Of a stretch of DNA of 64,000 bases, positions 9,567-18,827 are shown piece after piece. The position numbers were made by a program, and so were the translations under genes. The stretch covers positions 26,362-90,361 of the forward strand of contig CAYUVH010000055.1 of NCBI GenBank assembly GCA_964448135.1, written 5' to 3'. This stretch comes from CAYUVH01 sp964448135 (GTDB lineage: Bacteria > Verrucomicrobiota > Verrucomicrobiia > Limisphaerales > UBA8199). Numbering within the stretch: the first letter of the stretch is position 1; each line of letters begins with the position of its first letter. Under the pieces are notes generated by a model that was given only the letters and a program-made list of their open reading frames with translations, was not told where the DNA came from and searched no databases.

Positions 9567-11100
9567 CGCTGTGCACGGCGAGGCCGGCGGCTTCCGCCAC
9601 CAACCTCAGGTCGGCGCCGCTGTTTTGTGAGCCGGCCAGGACGGCGCGCGGCAGTTCAAACGTGGCCGTCTTCCACTGGTTGTCTCCCTTGAGCGGGATT
9701 TTGTTCCCCCGCGAATAGGCGCCGCTGTTCGGCGCGGACAATTCGCTTCCGTCGTATTCGATACCCAGGACACCGGGCCACGCATCGAAATACTCGACCT
9801 TCAGGCTGGTATTCATGGCACGGTCCCATTTGAAGGAATTATCGGCCGCAAAATAGAGATAGGCGCTGTGGTCTGGCAGCGGTTTCGCCTGCCAGCAGGC
9901 GCGTCCTTCGCGGGCCACCTCGGTTGCGGCTCCGTCCTCGGCGGATACGAATCGCAGCCCGGAGGTCGCCGGTTGGCCGGCTGCCACTGAGACAGCACTG
10001 GCCCCCGTGAACTCTCCTTTTGGCCAGGCGGGCCACCATCCCCGCTTGAAGAGATCGGAGTATTTGCGCGTCAATTTGATGTACTGGCGGCCGTATTCCT
10101 TCGACTCGCAGATGTCGGTCCCTTCGTGGAATTCGCTCCACGTTTCGATCATGACGAAGTTTGCGGGCCTTCTCAGAAACTTCTGCCAGTTCTCCTCATA
10201 GAACTTTCCGCCTTCACGTTTCGCGATGAGCGGCTTCCGGCCGAATACCGCCGAATCGTCATATCCCGGTCCCAGTTCCCCGATGCCGGGGTTGCGAAGT
10301 CCAAAGGCACCGCCCCACGCGCAGGTGTTATCTCCCTTTACGTTCCATGAATCCTGCGGCGCGAGATAGGGCTCACGACCACCGAAGTCCTTCCGGAATT
10401 CCGCCTTCGTGAAATCCACAAACCCCTGGTCGTGGTCCCTGGCGAATGCCGCCGCGTACATCAGCACGATGGGCTTGCCGTCAATCATGGCCCAATGTTT
10501 TGGGGGAATCGCCGAGAAGTAATCGCGCACCGTGGCGTAGAACCATCGTTGGCCGTAGGCGGTCTTCAGGTCAATATGCGCGTGCCAGCCGTTGTACTGC
10601 AGCGTGCTGGTGTCATAAAATAAGCCGAGCCGGGGTGGATGATGCCCTTCCTTCAACAGTTCCTCGCGCGCCTGCACCAACGGGCCGAGCCCGGCGTAGC
10701 TCCAGTAGAGCGCAGCTTTCGGTTCGCGTTCCGAGGGCCCGCCCCAAAACACCGCCAGCAGCACATCAATGCCCGCCGCCTCCATGTCGAGCAATTGCTT
10801 TTTGTGCCAGGCCGCCGATTTGTACGAAAAACCTTCGAGCGTGGGCGGGTGATCCGTCAGCCCGTCGCTGCCATCCTGGGGATTGGTAATGTGCACCTTG
10901 CTGGCAGCGTCATACCAGTAGAAGTAATACGTGCCGACGATGCGATCGCTGCTGCGGAACGTCTTGCTTTGCGCGAAGTCCTTCGCGTGCAGACCGGTAT
11001 AAGGCCCAAAAGCCGGCGGGATGGAGTGCTCATCCGCGGCGAGGCTGTCGCATGCCAGCAGGGCCATGAGGCCGAGCAGTGGCGAGAGCTTATGAATCAT
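9550..11100 (-). CDS. Secreted DUF5010 / GH71-GH99-like protein
   Basis: About 516 residues. The frame extends upstream to 11511, but that part lies inside malQ; the ATG at 11100 starts a signal peptide (MIHKLSPLLGLMALLACDSLAADE), so it is taken as the start. The core (VGTYYFYWYD, HPPTLEGFSYKSAAWH, LDMEAAGIDVLLAVFWG, MIETWSEFHEGTDICESKEYGRQ) matches DUF5010-type proteins, which resemble GH71/GH99 barrel glycosidases. A beta-rich C-terminal part of about 150 residues looks like a carbohydrate-binding or jelly-roll module. It sits 53 bases downstream of malQ on the same strand, which suggests a carbohydrate-use context, although malQ itself is cytoplasmic. Confidence 0.8.
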   Translation of the reverse strand: MIHKLSPLLGLMALLACDSLAADEHSIPPAFGPYTGLHAKDFAQSKTFRSSDRIVGTYYFYWYDAASKVHITNPQDGSDGLTDHPPTLEGFSYKSAAWHKKQLLDMEAAGIDVLLAVFWGGPSEREPKAALYWSYAGLGPLVQAREELLKEGHHPPRLGLFYDTSTLQYNGWHAHIDLKTAYGQRWFYATVRDYFSAIPPKHWAMIDGKPIVLMYAAAFARDHDQGFVDFTKAEFRKDFGGREPYLAPQDSWNVKGDNTCAWGGAFGLRNPGIGELGPGYDDSAVFGRKPLIAKREGGKFYEENWQKFLRRPANFVMIETWSEFHEGTDICESKEYGRQYIKLTRKYSDLFKRGWWPAWPKGEFTGASAVSVAAGQPATSGLRFVSAEDGAATEVAREGRACWQAKPLPDHSAYLYFAADNSFKWDRAMNTSLKVEYFDAWPGVLGIEYDGSELSAPNSGAYSRGNKIPLKGDNQWKTATFELPRAVLAGSQNSGADLRLVAEAAGLAVHSVTLRR

Positions 11101-11153
11101 TCCATTAAGAACGACTCCCGCCGGGCGGTGCGTATTCACCAAAAGGAACCGTA

Positions 11154-12878
11154 TCAGACTGACGGGGCTCCGCGGCCGCTTTCGCGAACGATTTGGGCGA
11201 AGGTCTTTGCGCGCTCCACCAGCCGGGGATCGCGAGTGAGTTCCTTTACGGTTTGCGGGAGGCGATGGGACCAGTTGGCGGTGCCGACGGAGCCGGGAGT
11301 GTTGAAGCGCTCCTTTTGAGCGAAGACGTCGGTGATCTGGAATACAGAGAGCCACGAATTCGATTGCATCACCGCGCGGGTGAAGGCGTCGTGGAGTTCG
11401 TTGGTCAACTCGCGCGGCGGTTCGCCGCTGACGCCGGCGAAGCGCATGAATCGCAGGAGTTCCTGGCGCTGGTTTTCCACGTCGCGGCCAGCATTGATAT
11501 TGGCCCAGCATTCAGCCCAGGCGGCGGCGATAGGCGGGTGATCATGCGTGGCGGGTTGGGCGAGTGAAAGCCGCGGGTAATGCTTCGGATCGGAATATGA
11601 GCCGTCGTGTTCGCGGAACAGCGAGGGGATGCGAAAACCGGGGACGCCGAGTTTCAGCAGAGTAGGGGGCACGTATGGCGGGACGACGCCGAGGTCCTCC
11701 GCGATGACGCTCGTCTCGCCGGAAGCCTCCAGCACCATGCGCAGGATTTCCTCGCCTTGCGATTGATTGGCGGCCTGATGCTCGTGCGTGTCGTCGGCGA
11801 ATTGCTTGAAACCGGGCAGGCGGCCACCAGTCTTGGCGGCGGCTTCGTGTTCGTTGAGCGGAAGGAATTCGGCGTTGCGATCGGGCGTCCACGGGAAGGA
11901 GTAGATGCGGAAAAAGCCGAGGACGTGGTCGATGCGGTAGAGATGGAAGACCTTCTGGATGTTGCCCACGCGGGTGCGCCACCATTCGAAATTGTGCCGG
12001 CGGAGTTCGTCCCAGCGATAGTTCGGAATGCCCCAATTCTGGCCCCATTTTTCGGTGAAGGGATCCACCTTGAAGACTTTCTCGGGCGGCGCACCACCAC
12101 TCCAGTCGAGGTCGAAGAGCGAGCGGTTGGCCCAGACGTCGGCGCTGAAGCGGCCGACGCCGAAGGGGATGTCGCCCATCACAAAGACGTGCTTGCTCGC
12201 GCCATACGCCTTCACCGCGCGCCATTGGGTGAAGGCGAGCCACTGGACGTACATGAAGAAAAGCTGCTGGCGCGTGAGTTCTTCGCGCCGCGCGGCGGGA
12301 AGCGAGAGGAGCCAGGTGCGGGCGCGGCGCGGGCCGCGATGCTCGGGCTGCCAGCGGTCCCAGGTGGGGAGTTCGCCGTTTTCCTCCATGAGCACGCGGA
12401 AGAGGGAGTAATCGGAGAGCCAGTCGGCGTTTTCCATGAGGAAGACGCGGAATTCGAGGGCGCGTTCGGTTTCCTGGTTGAAATGTTTGCGAACGAAGGA
12501 ATCGAAAGCGACTTCGAGTAGAGCGCGCTTCAGCGCTTTGACCTTGGGATAGTGGACGGGGCCTTCGCGCAGTTCAGCGAGGAGTTGCGGCGTGGCGAGT
12601 TTATTGAAAGCAGGGTGCGAGAGGTCCGGAATATCCCTGGGCGTGACGGAAAGGGTGGTGGGCTCGATGGCCAGTGAACTGATGGCGTTGTAGGGGCTGT
12701 TGTCATCGCTTACTTCGTTGATGGGGAGCGTTTGGAAAATGCTCAGGCCGTGTTCGTGGCACCAGTCGATCATCTGCCGAACGCCGGCGGTATCGCCGAT
12801 GCCGAGATCGGTTTCGGTGCGGATGGCGAAGACGGGCTCCAGGATGCCGGCGAGGGACTTGTCGGGGCTCAGTTTCAT
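11154..12878 (-). CDS. malQ: 4-alpha-glucanotransferase (GH77)
   Basis: A cytoplasmic amylomaltase of 574 residues that transfers alpha-1,4-glucan segments between maltodextrins, in glycogen and maltodextrin metabolism. The GH77 signatures are complete. The N-terminal region (ETDLGIGDTAGVRQMIDWCHEHG, FQTLPINEVSDDNSPYNAISS) matches the family start. The nucleophile Asp lies in YRIDHVLGFFRIYSFP, the acid/base Glu in VIAEDLGVVPPYV and the stabilising Asp in ATHDHPPI. The length fits the short bacterial form without the extra N-terminal domains of the E. coli enzyme. The start at 12878 fits the family N-terminus. Confidence 0.95.
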   Translation of the reverse strand: MKLSPDKSLAGILEPVFAIRTETDLGIGDTAGVRQMIDWCHEHGLSIFQTLPINEVSDDNSPYNAISSLAIEPTTLSVTPRDIPDLSHPAFNKLATPQLLAELREGPVHYPKVKALKRALLEVAFDSFVRKHFNQETERALEFRVFLMENADWLSDYSLFRVLMEENGELPTWDRWQPEHRGPRRARTWLLSLPAARREELTRQQLFFMYVQWLAFTQWRAVKAYGASKHVFVMGDIPFGVGRFSADVWANRSLFDLDWSGGAPPEKVFKVDPFTEKWGQNWGIPNYRWDELRRHNFEWWRTRVGNIQKVFHLYRIDHVLGFFRIYSFPWTPDRNAEFLPLNEHEAAAKTGGRLPGFKQFADDTHEHQAANQSQGEEILRMVLEASGETSVIAEDLGVVPPYVPPTLLKLGVPGFRIPSLFREHDGSYSDPKHYPRLSLAQPATHDHPPIAAAWAECWANINAGRDVENQRQELLRFMRFAGVSGEPPRELTNELHDAFTRAVMQSNSWLSVFQITDVFAQKERFNTPGSVGTANWSHRLPQTVKELTRDPRLVERAKTFAQIVRESGRGAPSV

Positions 12879-13021
12879 GTCAGTTCAACGCCGGAAGCTG
12901 ACACAAGAGGGCACGGATATCAAAGCGGGATTTGGGAGACTTAAGGAGAATGACGAAGCACGAATGACTAATGACGAAAGAAGTCCGAAACCCGGATTCC
13001 GAAGTGGCGGAAGCTGAAAGG

Positions 13022-13606
13022 CTAAACCGCCGCGCCAACGACCGCGGGCTGGCGGCGGCGGATTCGGCGAAGGAGCTTGCGGCCGATGAAAATGCCGACG
13101 AAGACCAGTAGGGCGATGGCCAGCAGCGGGGCGATGATCGCCAGGACGGAAGTTACGATTGAGCAAATCAGTTCGAAGGTGGAAACGATGGGGTTCGCGA
13201 GGCCAGCGGTGGTTATGCCCGAAGCTCCACGAGCCACGACCGTCGTAGCCTGAACCAACCCGGCCGCTCCGCCGCCCGCGATGATGGCGAGGGCCCATTT
13301 GAGCATCGGACTCATGCCGGTGACAATGGAGGCGGTGACGATGGTGCCGGCGACAATGGCCGCCGGAGTGGCGAGGCTGTCGAGCAGGTGATCGAGCCAG
13401 GGGATGTAGTAGCCGGTGATTTCGAGGCCGGTCGCGACACTGAAAATAATCAGGGCAGGATAAGAACCAATCCAGGCGAATCCCGGAGCGAGTGAAAGAT
13501 GGCCGGAAAGGGAAGCGGCGCTCATAACGAGCAGCGGCACGAAGACGCGGAAACCGCAAGCCGCGCTCAGGCCGATGCCCAGGCAGATGCAGAGAATTGT
13601 TTCCAT
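13022..13606 (-). CDS. DUF4126 integral membrane protein
   Basis: A membrane protein of 194 residues with about five hydrophobic segments separated by short Gly/Ala-rich turns, ending in a basic tail (GRKLLRRIRRRQP). The N-terminal pattern, GIGLSAACGFRVFVPLLVMS, followed by LEITGYYIPWLDHLLDSLATPAAIVAGT, is that of DUF4126. No function is established. The gene lies between malQ and the pqiAB pair on the same strand, 143 bases from malQ and 85 from pqiB, so a shared transcript is possible but not shown. Confidence 0.85.
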   Translation of the reverse strand: METILCICLGIGLSAACGFRVFVPLLVMSAASLSGHLSLAPGFAWIGSYPALIIFSVATGLEITGYYIPWLDHLLDSLATPAAIVAGTIVTASIVTGMSPMLKWALAIIAGGGAAGLVQATTVVARGASGITTAGLANPIVSTFELICSIVTSVLAIIAPLLAIALLVFVGIFIGRKLLRRIRRRQPAVVGAAV

Positions 13607-13691
13607 GACGATGGAATAATAGCCCGTTTTGTTCCGCGAGACAAGTGGGTAAAGCGCCGCCCCAATCGGGGGAATTGGCAGGCCGAAACCA

Positions 13692-14657
13692 TCAAGGCGC
13701 AGTGGCGGTGCGCGCGGGATTTAAAGAATCGAGACTTACATTGGCGCTCGCGACCGGGCTATTGGTTTGCGGGCCAATTTCGATGGCGGGTGCCCACTTG
13801 AGCCACTTTTCCTCGCCCTTTTCGTGCAGGGCGAACGTCGCTCCTGAGCCGACCGGCGGACCCGGTCTTGAAGGTGTGGCAAAGGCAATGCCGCCCACCA
13901 AAAGCGACTTGAGCGATTCGGCGCTAACACTGACTCCGAACAAGCCCAAATCAGCTTTGATGCCGCCGGCGTTCCAGAAGAGCGAATCGGCGCGGACGAG
14001 CGCGGAGAACTGCGGCTGGATGTGCGCATGGATGATGATGTTGGTCGCCAGTTCTCCCAACTGAAAGCCCTGCACGACGCCCACCTCCACGCCGCGATAA
14101 TAAATCGGCGATCCCGGATTCAGAAAACCGAGCTTTGGCCAGGTCAGGGTGATGTCGAGGCCGCCGTCCGGTATGGCAATGATGGGACCTTGTTCGAGTC
14201 CGACGAATTCCTTCCGTCGGTCGCCGCTCCCGGGCTGAGCCTGGATGTATGGTCCGGCGACGAGTGTATCCAAGCCTTTGAGCGAGCCCGCCGTCACATC
14301 CGGTCGTACGATTCAATATCGCGCGCCTTCCGTGGCAAAACTGGCCGCCGAAGCGTCCAGCCGGATGTCGACCTCGACCGAATTCGCATCCTGGCTCAGC
14401 TTCACAGTTTTCACGAGGCCGACGGCCACGCCGCGATAGCGCACCAGCGTCTGGCCCGCTTCGAGGCTTTTGCCATCGGAGAATCGGACCATCACGGTCG
14501 GGCCGTGCTGTTTCAGATTCTTGAAGACCAACCACCCGGCAATCGCTGCCGCAATCAGCGGCACCACCCAGATGATGGTGAACCGATATTTGTGGCTGAC
14601 CTTCGCCGAGGGTATGCCGTGCCTGCTGTGCGTGGGGAGTTCCCGCCTTTCTTTCAT
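13692..14657 (-). pseudogene. pqiB: pqiB-like MCE protein interrupted by in-frame UGA
   Basis: A PqiB/MlaD-type protein: one N-terminal membrane helix (FTIIWVVPLIAAAIAGWLVF) followed by two MCE domains, expected to span the periplasm and carry lipids. The start ATG at 14657 overlaps the pqiA stop in an ATGA junction. After 114 codons the frame meets TGA at 14315-14313, in ...EGARY-stop-IVRPDVTAGSLKG..., where the family has a Trp (YWIVRP). The same frame then continues without a shift for another 201 codons to 13692, so the difference is a single TGG>TGA. A GTG at 14297 could restart translation but would give a protein with no anchor and half of MCE 1. It may be a recent nonsense mutation, a sequencing error or a read-through stop. 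Proteobacterial PqiB is longer and has a third MCE domain that is absent here. Confidence 0.75.
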
Positions 14658-15250
14658 GATTCGCCCTCCTCCCAGATGAGCCGCTGGTCGAAACTCGCGG
14701 AGGCCAGCAGCGCGAGGATGACGACTCCAGCGAAGGGAATAATCCCCGGGCCCGGAGTCACCTCGGCCAGGGAGCGGAGTTTCACCAGCGCGACCAGAAT
14801 CGCGAGCAGAAACACGTCCAGCATCGCCCACGGTCCGACCGCGGTGATGACGCGGTAGATCCAATTGCGGGCTTTCCTCCACGTCCTGGCTCCGAAGTTG
14901 GACACCAGCAGGAAGAGCCCGAGGAGTTTCACCAACGGAATGAAAATGCTGGCCATGAATACCACGGCCGCTATGAACCACATTCCGTCCTGGGAGAGCC
15001 GAACGACTCCGCTCCAAACCGTGCTTTCCGACACCCGGCCCAGGTACTGCATGCGCATTATGGGATAGATATTCGCGGGCACGTAAAGAAAGAGGGCCGC
15101 CAGCGACAGCGCCGCCGTCCGCGCGCGACTGTTGGACCGGCTGCGTTTCAGGATCGTCCCGCAGTTGACGCAACTGGCCGTTTCGCCCGGTGTCAATTGG
15201 CCGATGCACTGGGTTTGATCGCAGATATTGCAGGTAATGGTTTCGGTCAT
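14654..15250 (-). CDS. pqiA: PqiA-family inner membrane protein
   Basis: A membrane protein of 198 residues in the PqiA family, partner of the MCE protein PqiB in inter-membrane lipid transport. The ATG at 15250 is chosen because it places the zinc-ribbon CxxC...CxxC (CNICDQTQC and CVNCGTIL) near the N-terminus, as in the family; a start at 15280 adds only ten residues. Four hydrophobic helices follow, with family motifs LYVPANIYPIMRM, SQDGMWFIAAVVFMASIFIP and GPWAMLDVFLLAILVALVK. E. coli PqiA has two such modules; this is a single-module form. Its stop overlaps the pqiB start, so the two genes are translationally coupled. Confidence 0.9.
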   Translation of the reverse strand: MTETITCNICDQTQCIGQLTPGETASCVNCGTILKRSRSNSRARTAALSLAALFLYVPANIYPIMRMQYLGRVSESTVWSGVVRLSQDGMWFIAAVVFMASIFIPLVKLLGLFLLVSNFGARTWRKARNWIYRVITAVGPWAMLDVFLLAILVALVKLRSLAEVTPGPGIIPFAGVVILALLASASFDQRLIWEEGES

Positions 15251-15416
15251 ACGCGTGCGGACGGGGATCGCAGACGCCAAATCACTGATTGTTCCTTAGA
15301 GCATCGTCCGCGCCATGGGCTTTGCCTCCAAATGCCAGTAAAAGCGATTCACAGTTTTTGCTTCTGCGTGCGTGTTGCAATCTGCGGATTTTGCCGGCGT
15401 GCAATTTGCCTTGTCC

Positions 15417-15445
15417 TTGACGGAGGCCGTCTCGTGGGGAATAGT
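15417..15445 (+). promoter_or_regulatory. Candidate sigma-70 promoter of tmRNA
   Basis: TTGACG at 15417-15422 and AATAGT at 15440-15445, 17 bases apart. This is upstream of the mature tmRNA 5' end at 15462 and leaves a short leader for RNase P to remove. It also lies in the roughly 210-base gap between the divergent pqiA and tmRNA. Confidence 0.45.
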
Positions 15446-15461
15446 GTGCGAGCCGATTTGT

Positions 15462-15815
15462 GGGGGCGTACTGGTTTCGACCTTTCAAACCCGCCGGAGG
15501 CGGCATGCCGAGGATGGTTCGTTGGCCTCGTTAAAAATCGAACCAAAACTAAAAAGCTAATCAAGAACTAGCTCTCGCGGCCTAAGTGCCTCGACGTTCG
15601 CCGGTGGACACCTGCTACGCTGAACGAACGCCATTGCAGGTTAGGTTGAAGGCGGTGTCTGCGCGCCAGCAACTGAAGTTCTATTCTGCGGGCTAGGCTG
15701 CGTGGCTCGGTGTCAGGCCGTTACCACGCGGATGAAAACCTTAACCTGACTAAGCATGTAGTCGCGGCCGGTATGCTTGTCAGGGACCCGGGTTCAACTC
15801 CCGGCGCCTCCACCA
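15462..15815 (+). ncRNA. ssrA: tmRNA (ssrA), one-piece
   Basis: A one-piece transfer-messenger RNA of 354 nt that rescues stalled ribosomes with SmpB. The 5' end GGGGGCG (15462-15468) pairs with CGCCTCC (15805-15811), followed by A and an encoded CCA (15813-15815). The 5' tRNA-like half has the tmRNA signature CTGGTTTCGACC, and the 3' half has the T arm with GGTTCAACTCCC. The tag reading frame starts at GCT 15556 and ends at TAA 15583, giving Ala-Asn-Gln-Glu-Leu-Ala-Leu-Ala-Ala. With the tRNA-charged alanine the tag would be AANQELALAA, with the usual degradation end. The 3' 22 bases overlap, in antisense, the end of a small ORF on the other strand. Confidence 0.96.
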
Positions 15816-16069
15816 TCGGGCATCTGGGATTTTTCTGCCCGGTGCTTTTCGCCGGCTTCGTAAACTTCCAGGAGAAAATTAATCACCTGTTGATGCTCCG
15901 CGAGTCTTTGTTCGGGAGTCAGCTTCAGAGAGGCTTCGATTAGGGACATATCTATGCCGGCCGCATGCGCAGCGCGCCAAGCCGGGCCGGCATCGGGGGG
16001 CATGACGTATTCGCCATTCATCTGGCGGAGTGTGGCTTCGTCCAGTATTACGCTATTTTGATTCTGCAT
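15794..16069 (-). CDS. Small hypothetical protein (ORF B) abutting tmRNA
   Basis: A protein of 91 residues of unknown function. The N-terminal half has EATLRQMNGEYVMPPDAGPAWRAAH; the C-terminal half has IDMSLIEASLKLTPEQRLAEHQ, then NFLLEVYEAGEKHR. The second half aligns with the neighbouring ORF A (IDLFLLKDSLSKTPWERMQAN). The whole N-terminal half, plus the 'SL..LTP' start, recurs in the frameshifted copy just upstream. Its start overlaps the end of ORF A by 17 bases. The last codons (GGGAGS and stop) are read antisense through the tmRNA acceptor and T stem. Short proteins with a 'LTPEQRL..HQ' motif often sit beside nucleotidyltransferase-type genes, but none is present here, so no function is assigned. 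Confidence 0.7.
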   Translation of the reverse strand: MQNQNSVILDEATLRQMNGEYVMPPDAGPAWRAAHAAGIDMSLIEASLKLTPEQRLAEHQQVINFLLEVYEAGEKHRAEKSQMPDGGGAGS

Positions 16070-16262
16070 TCCGCCGTTTCATCGCTGCCTGGAGGGACTC
16101 TGCAAAATTCAACGCATCGTCGTTGGCTTGCATTCGTTCCCATGGGGTTTTGGAAAGGCTGTCTTTCAGCAGGAATAAATCAATGTCGCCTTCCGCGCCG
16201 GTTTCCGGCCACACGGGAAGATCGTGGAGAATCATTGGCTCCTTTGGAGAGTTCGGATTCAC
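16053..16262 (-). CDS. Small hypothetical protein (ORF A), GTG start
   Basis: A protein of 69 residues of unknown function. It starts at GTG 16262, which overlaps the stop of the degenerate upstream copy in a GTGA junction, and it ends inside the start of ORF B. This packing suggests the three were once a translationally coupled unit. The part from about residue 27 (IDLFLLKDSLSKTPWERMQAN...ALNFAESLQAAMKRR) is a divergent version of the C-terminal half of ORF B. The N-terminal 25 residues (ILHDLPVWPETGAEG) differ from it. Confidence 0.6.
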   Translation of the reverse strand: MNPNSPKEPMILHDLPVWPETGAEGDIDLFLLKDSLSKTPWERMQANDDALNFAESLQAAMKRRNAESK

Positions 16263-16490
16263 GGGGCTATGGGCGGCTGCGGCTTCGCCTTTTCCAGTTC
16301 ACGCAGCGATCTTAACGCGCGATCGTTGGCCTCCAGACGTTGCATGGGGTGAGCCGCAGGTTTTCCTCGATGAGCGACATGTCTATGCCCATGGCGTGAG
16401 CGGCGCGCCAGTGGGGGCCGGCGTCGGGCGGCATGACGTATTCGCCGTTCATCTGAGCCAGTGTCGCTTCGTCGATTACGAGATTAGTGT
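16259..16490 (-). pseudogene. Frameshifted third copy of the ORF B family
   Basis: Reading the minus strand from about 16490 gives VIDEATLAQMNGEYVMPPDA, then GPHWRAAHAMGIDMSLIEEN and LRLTP, nearly identical to ORF B. After LTP a single base appears to be missing: the frame runs into 'CNVWRPTIAR' and stops. Shifting by one base recovers MQRLEANDRALRSLRELEKA, which continues the family motif and ends at TGA 16261-16259. No ATG is present at the expected start. It is therefore a broken paralogue with a one-base deletion and a lost start codon. Confidence 0.65.
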
Positions 16491-16818
16491 AGGCGCAGGC
16501 GGGGGATTTTCAACTGTGGAGAGGAATGCGCCGGGAAGTCGGGCGTGGTTGAAATTGGGTGGTGCAGGAGGCCCGCCCAACCCTCTCTCCGACCGGAACG
16601 ATTCAATGGGGAAGACACATTCCCCTCATCCGCCGTCGTCAGGGCTATGGCGGACGAGGTGGGGGAAGGACGTGGGTTCTCTTTCAAAGCCGGAACGATT
16701 TAGTTGCAAAAAAATTCCCCTCACCCCAGCCCTCTACCAACGGGAGAGGGAGAGCTTTTGACCGGCTTGAGTTTTAGTCAACTTTTCGTGACGGCGGCTC
16801 CGTAGGGTGATCGGGATT

Positions 16819-16995
16819 ATGGAGCCTCGTTACCTTCCAAGCTACAAGCGTGCTTTCGGAGGCGAGAAAGGGTCGTTCGGCAGCAGCGACGCCGCGCCGG
16901 GTAAGGGTACCCGGCCTACAGGGACGCTTGTGGTTTTCCTCCGGCAAGCGCATGCGATTGAGAAGCTTGGCTGCTACGGAGTGATGAGGCTCGCG
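16819..16995. repeat. MITE-like element with imperfect terminal inverted repeats
   Basis: The left end has GGAGCCTCGTTACC (16821-16834) followed by GCTAC. The right end, read on the minus strand, has GAGCCTCATCAC followed by CCGTAGCAGC. The two ends are thus imperfect inverted copies about 175 bases apart with no coding region between. One end (GGAGCCTCGTTACC...GCTAC) recurs at 33802-33827. Confidence 0.4.
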
Positions 16996-17169
16996 TTTTT
17001 CCGTCGATCACAAGATCAGTGTAGGGGCGAGAGCGGGATTTTCAACTGGGTGCGGAAGCGGGCAGTGTTCTCATTTCAAATTTGAAATTTGATCCCGCTT
17101 TGACCGGGACGGGGATTTCAAAGGAAAAGAAGTGAGGGGAAGCCAAATCAGGACGCGGCCCAGAAACGA

Positions 17170-17269
17170 GCCGGCAAGATGCCGGCGCTCCCAGGGGGAG
17201 GACGGGCGTGCGACGCTATGCGGTTCCACGGGCGGGACGCCCGGGGAACTCGCAGGCGGGGACGCCTGC
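17170..17269. repeat. Cluster of three GC-rich palindromes
   Basis: GCCGGC-aagat-GCCGGC (17170-17186), CGGGCGGGACGCCCG (17229-17243) and GCAGGCGGGGACGCCTGC (17252-17269). Two are followed within a few bases by GCTCC or GCTAC. They lie just downstream of gltD and could act as a terminator, but the same design recurs elsewhere in the window (31213, 42954, 60943), so they look like dispersed repeats. Confidence 0.55.
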
Positions 17270-17286
17270 GCTACGAGGAGGCTGGC

Positions 17287-18771
<1,485 letters not shown>

Positions 18772-18827
18772 CGTCTATAGTGTTACGGAATCGGGTTGGG
18801 GGGTTCTGAGGGGGTAAAGCATTCGAT

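Larger units (their letters stand above)
16491..17286. other. Gene-free, repeat-rich spacer
   Basis: About 800 bases with no ORF that looks coding. It holds a CCCTCACCCC-type hairpin (near 16717-16750), an element with imperfect terminal inverted repeats (16819-16995), an AT-rich stretch of repeated AAATTT units near 17075 and three GC-rich palindromes (17170-17269). Confidence 0.6.

Noticed and set aside
12885..13559. 224-codon minus-strand frame overlapping the DUF4126 gene
   Set aside because: It is a shifted-frame shadow; the DUF4126 frame has regular hydrophobic helices and a family match.
14313..14315. Selenocysteine at the pqiB UGA
   Set aside because: Expected residue is Trp, there is no clear hairpin of the SECIS kind visible after it, and the family has no selenoproteins that I know of.
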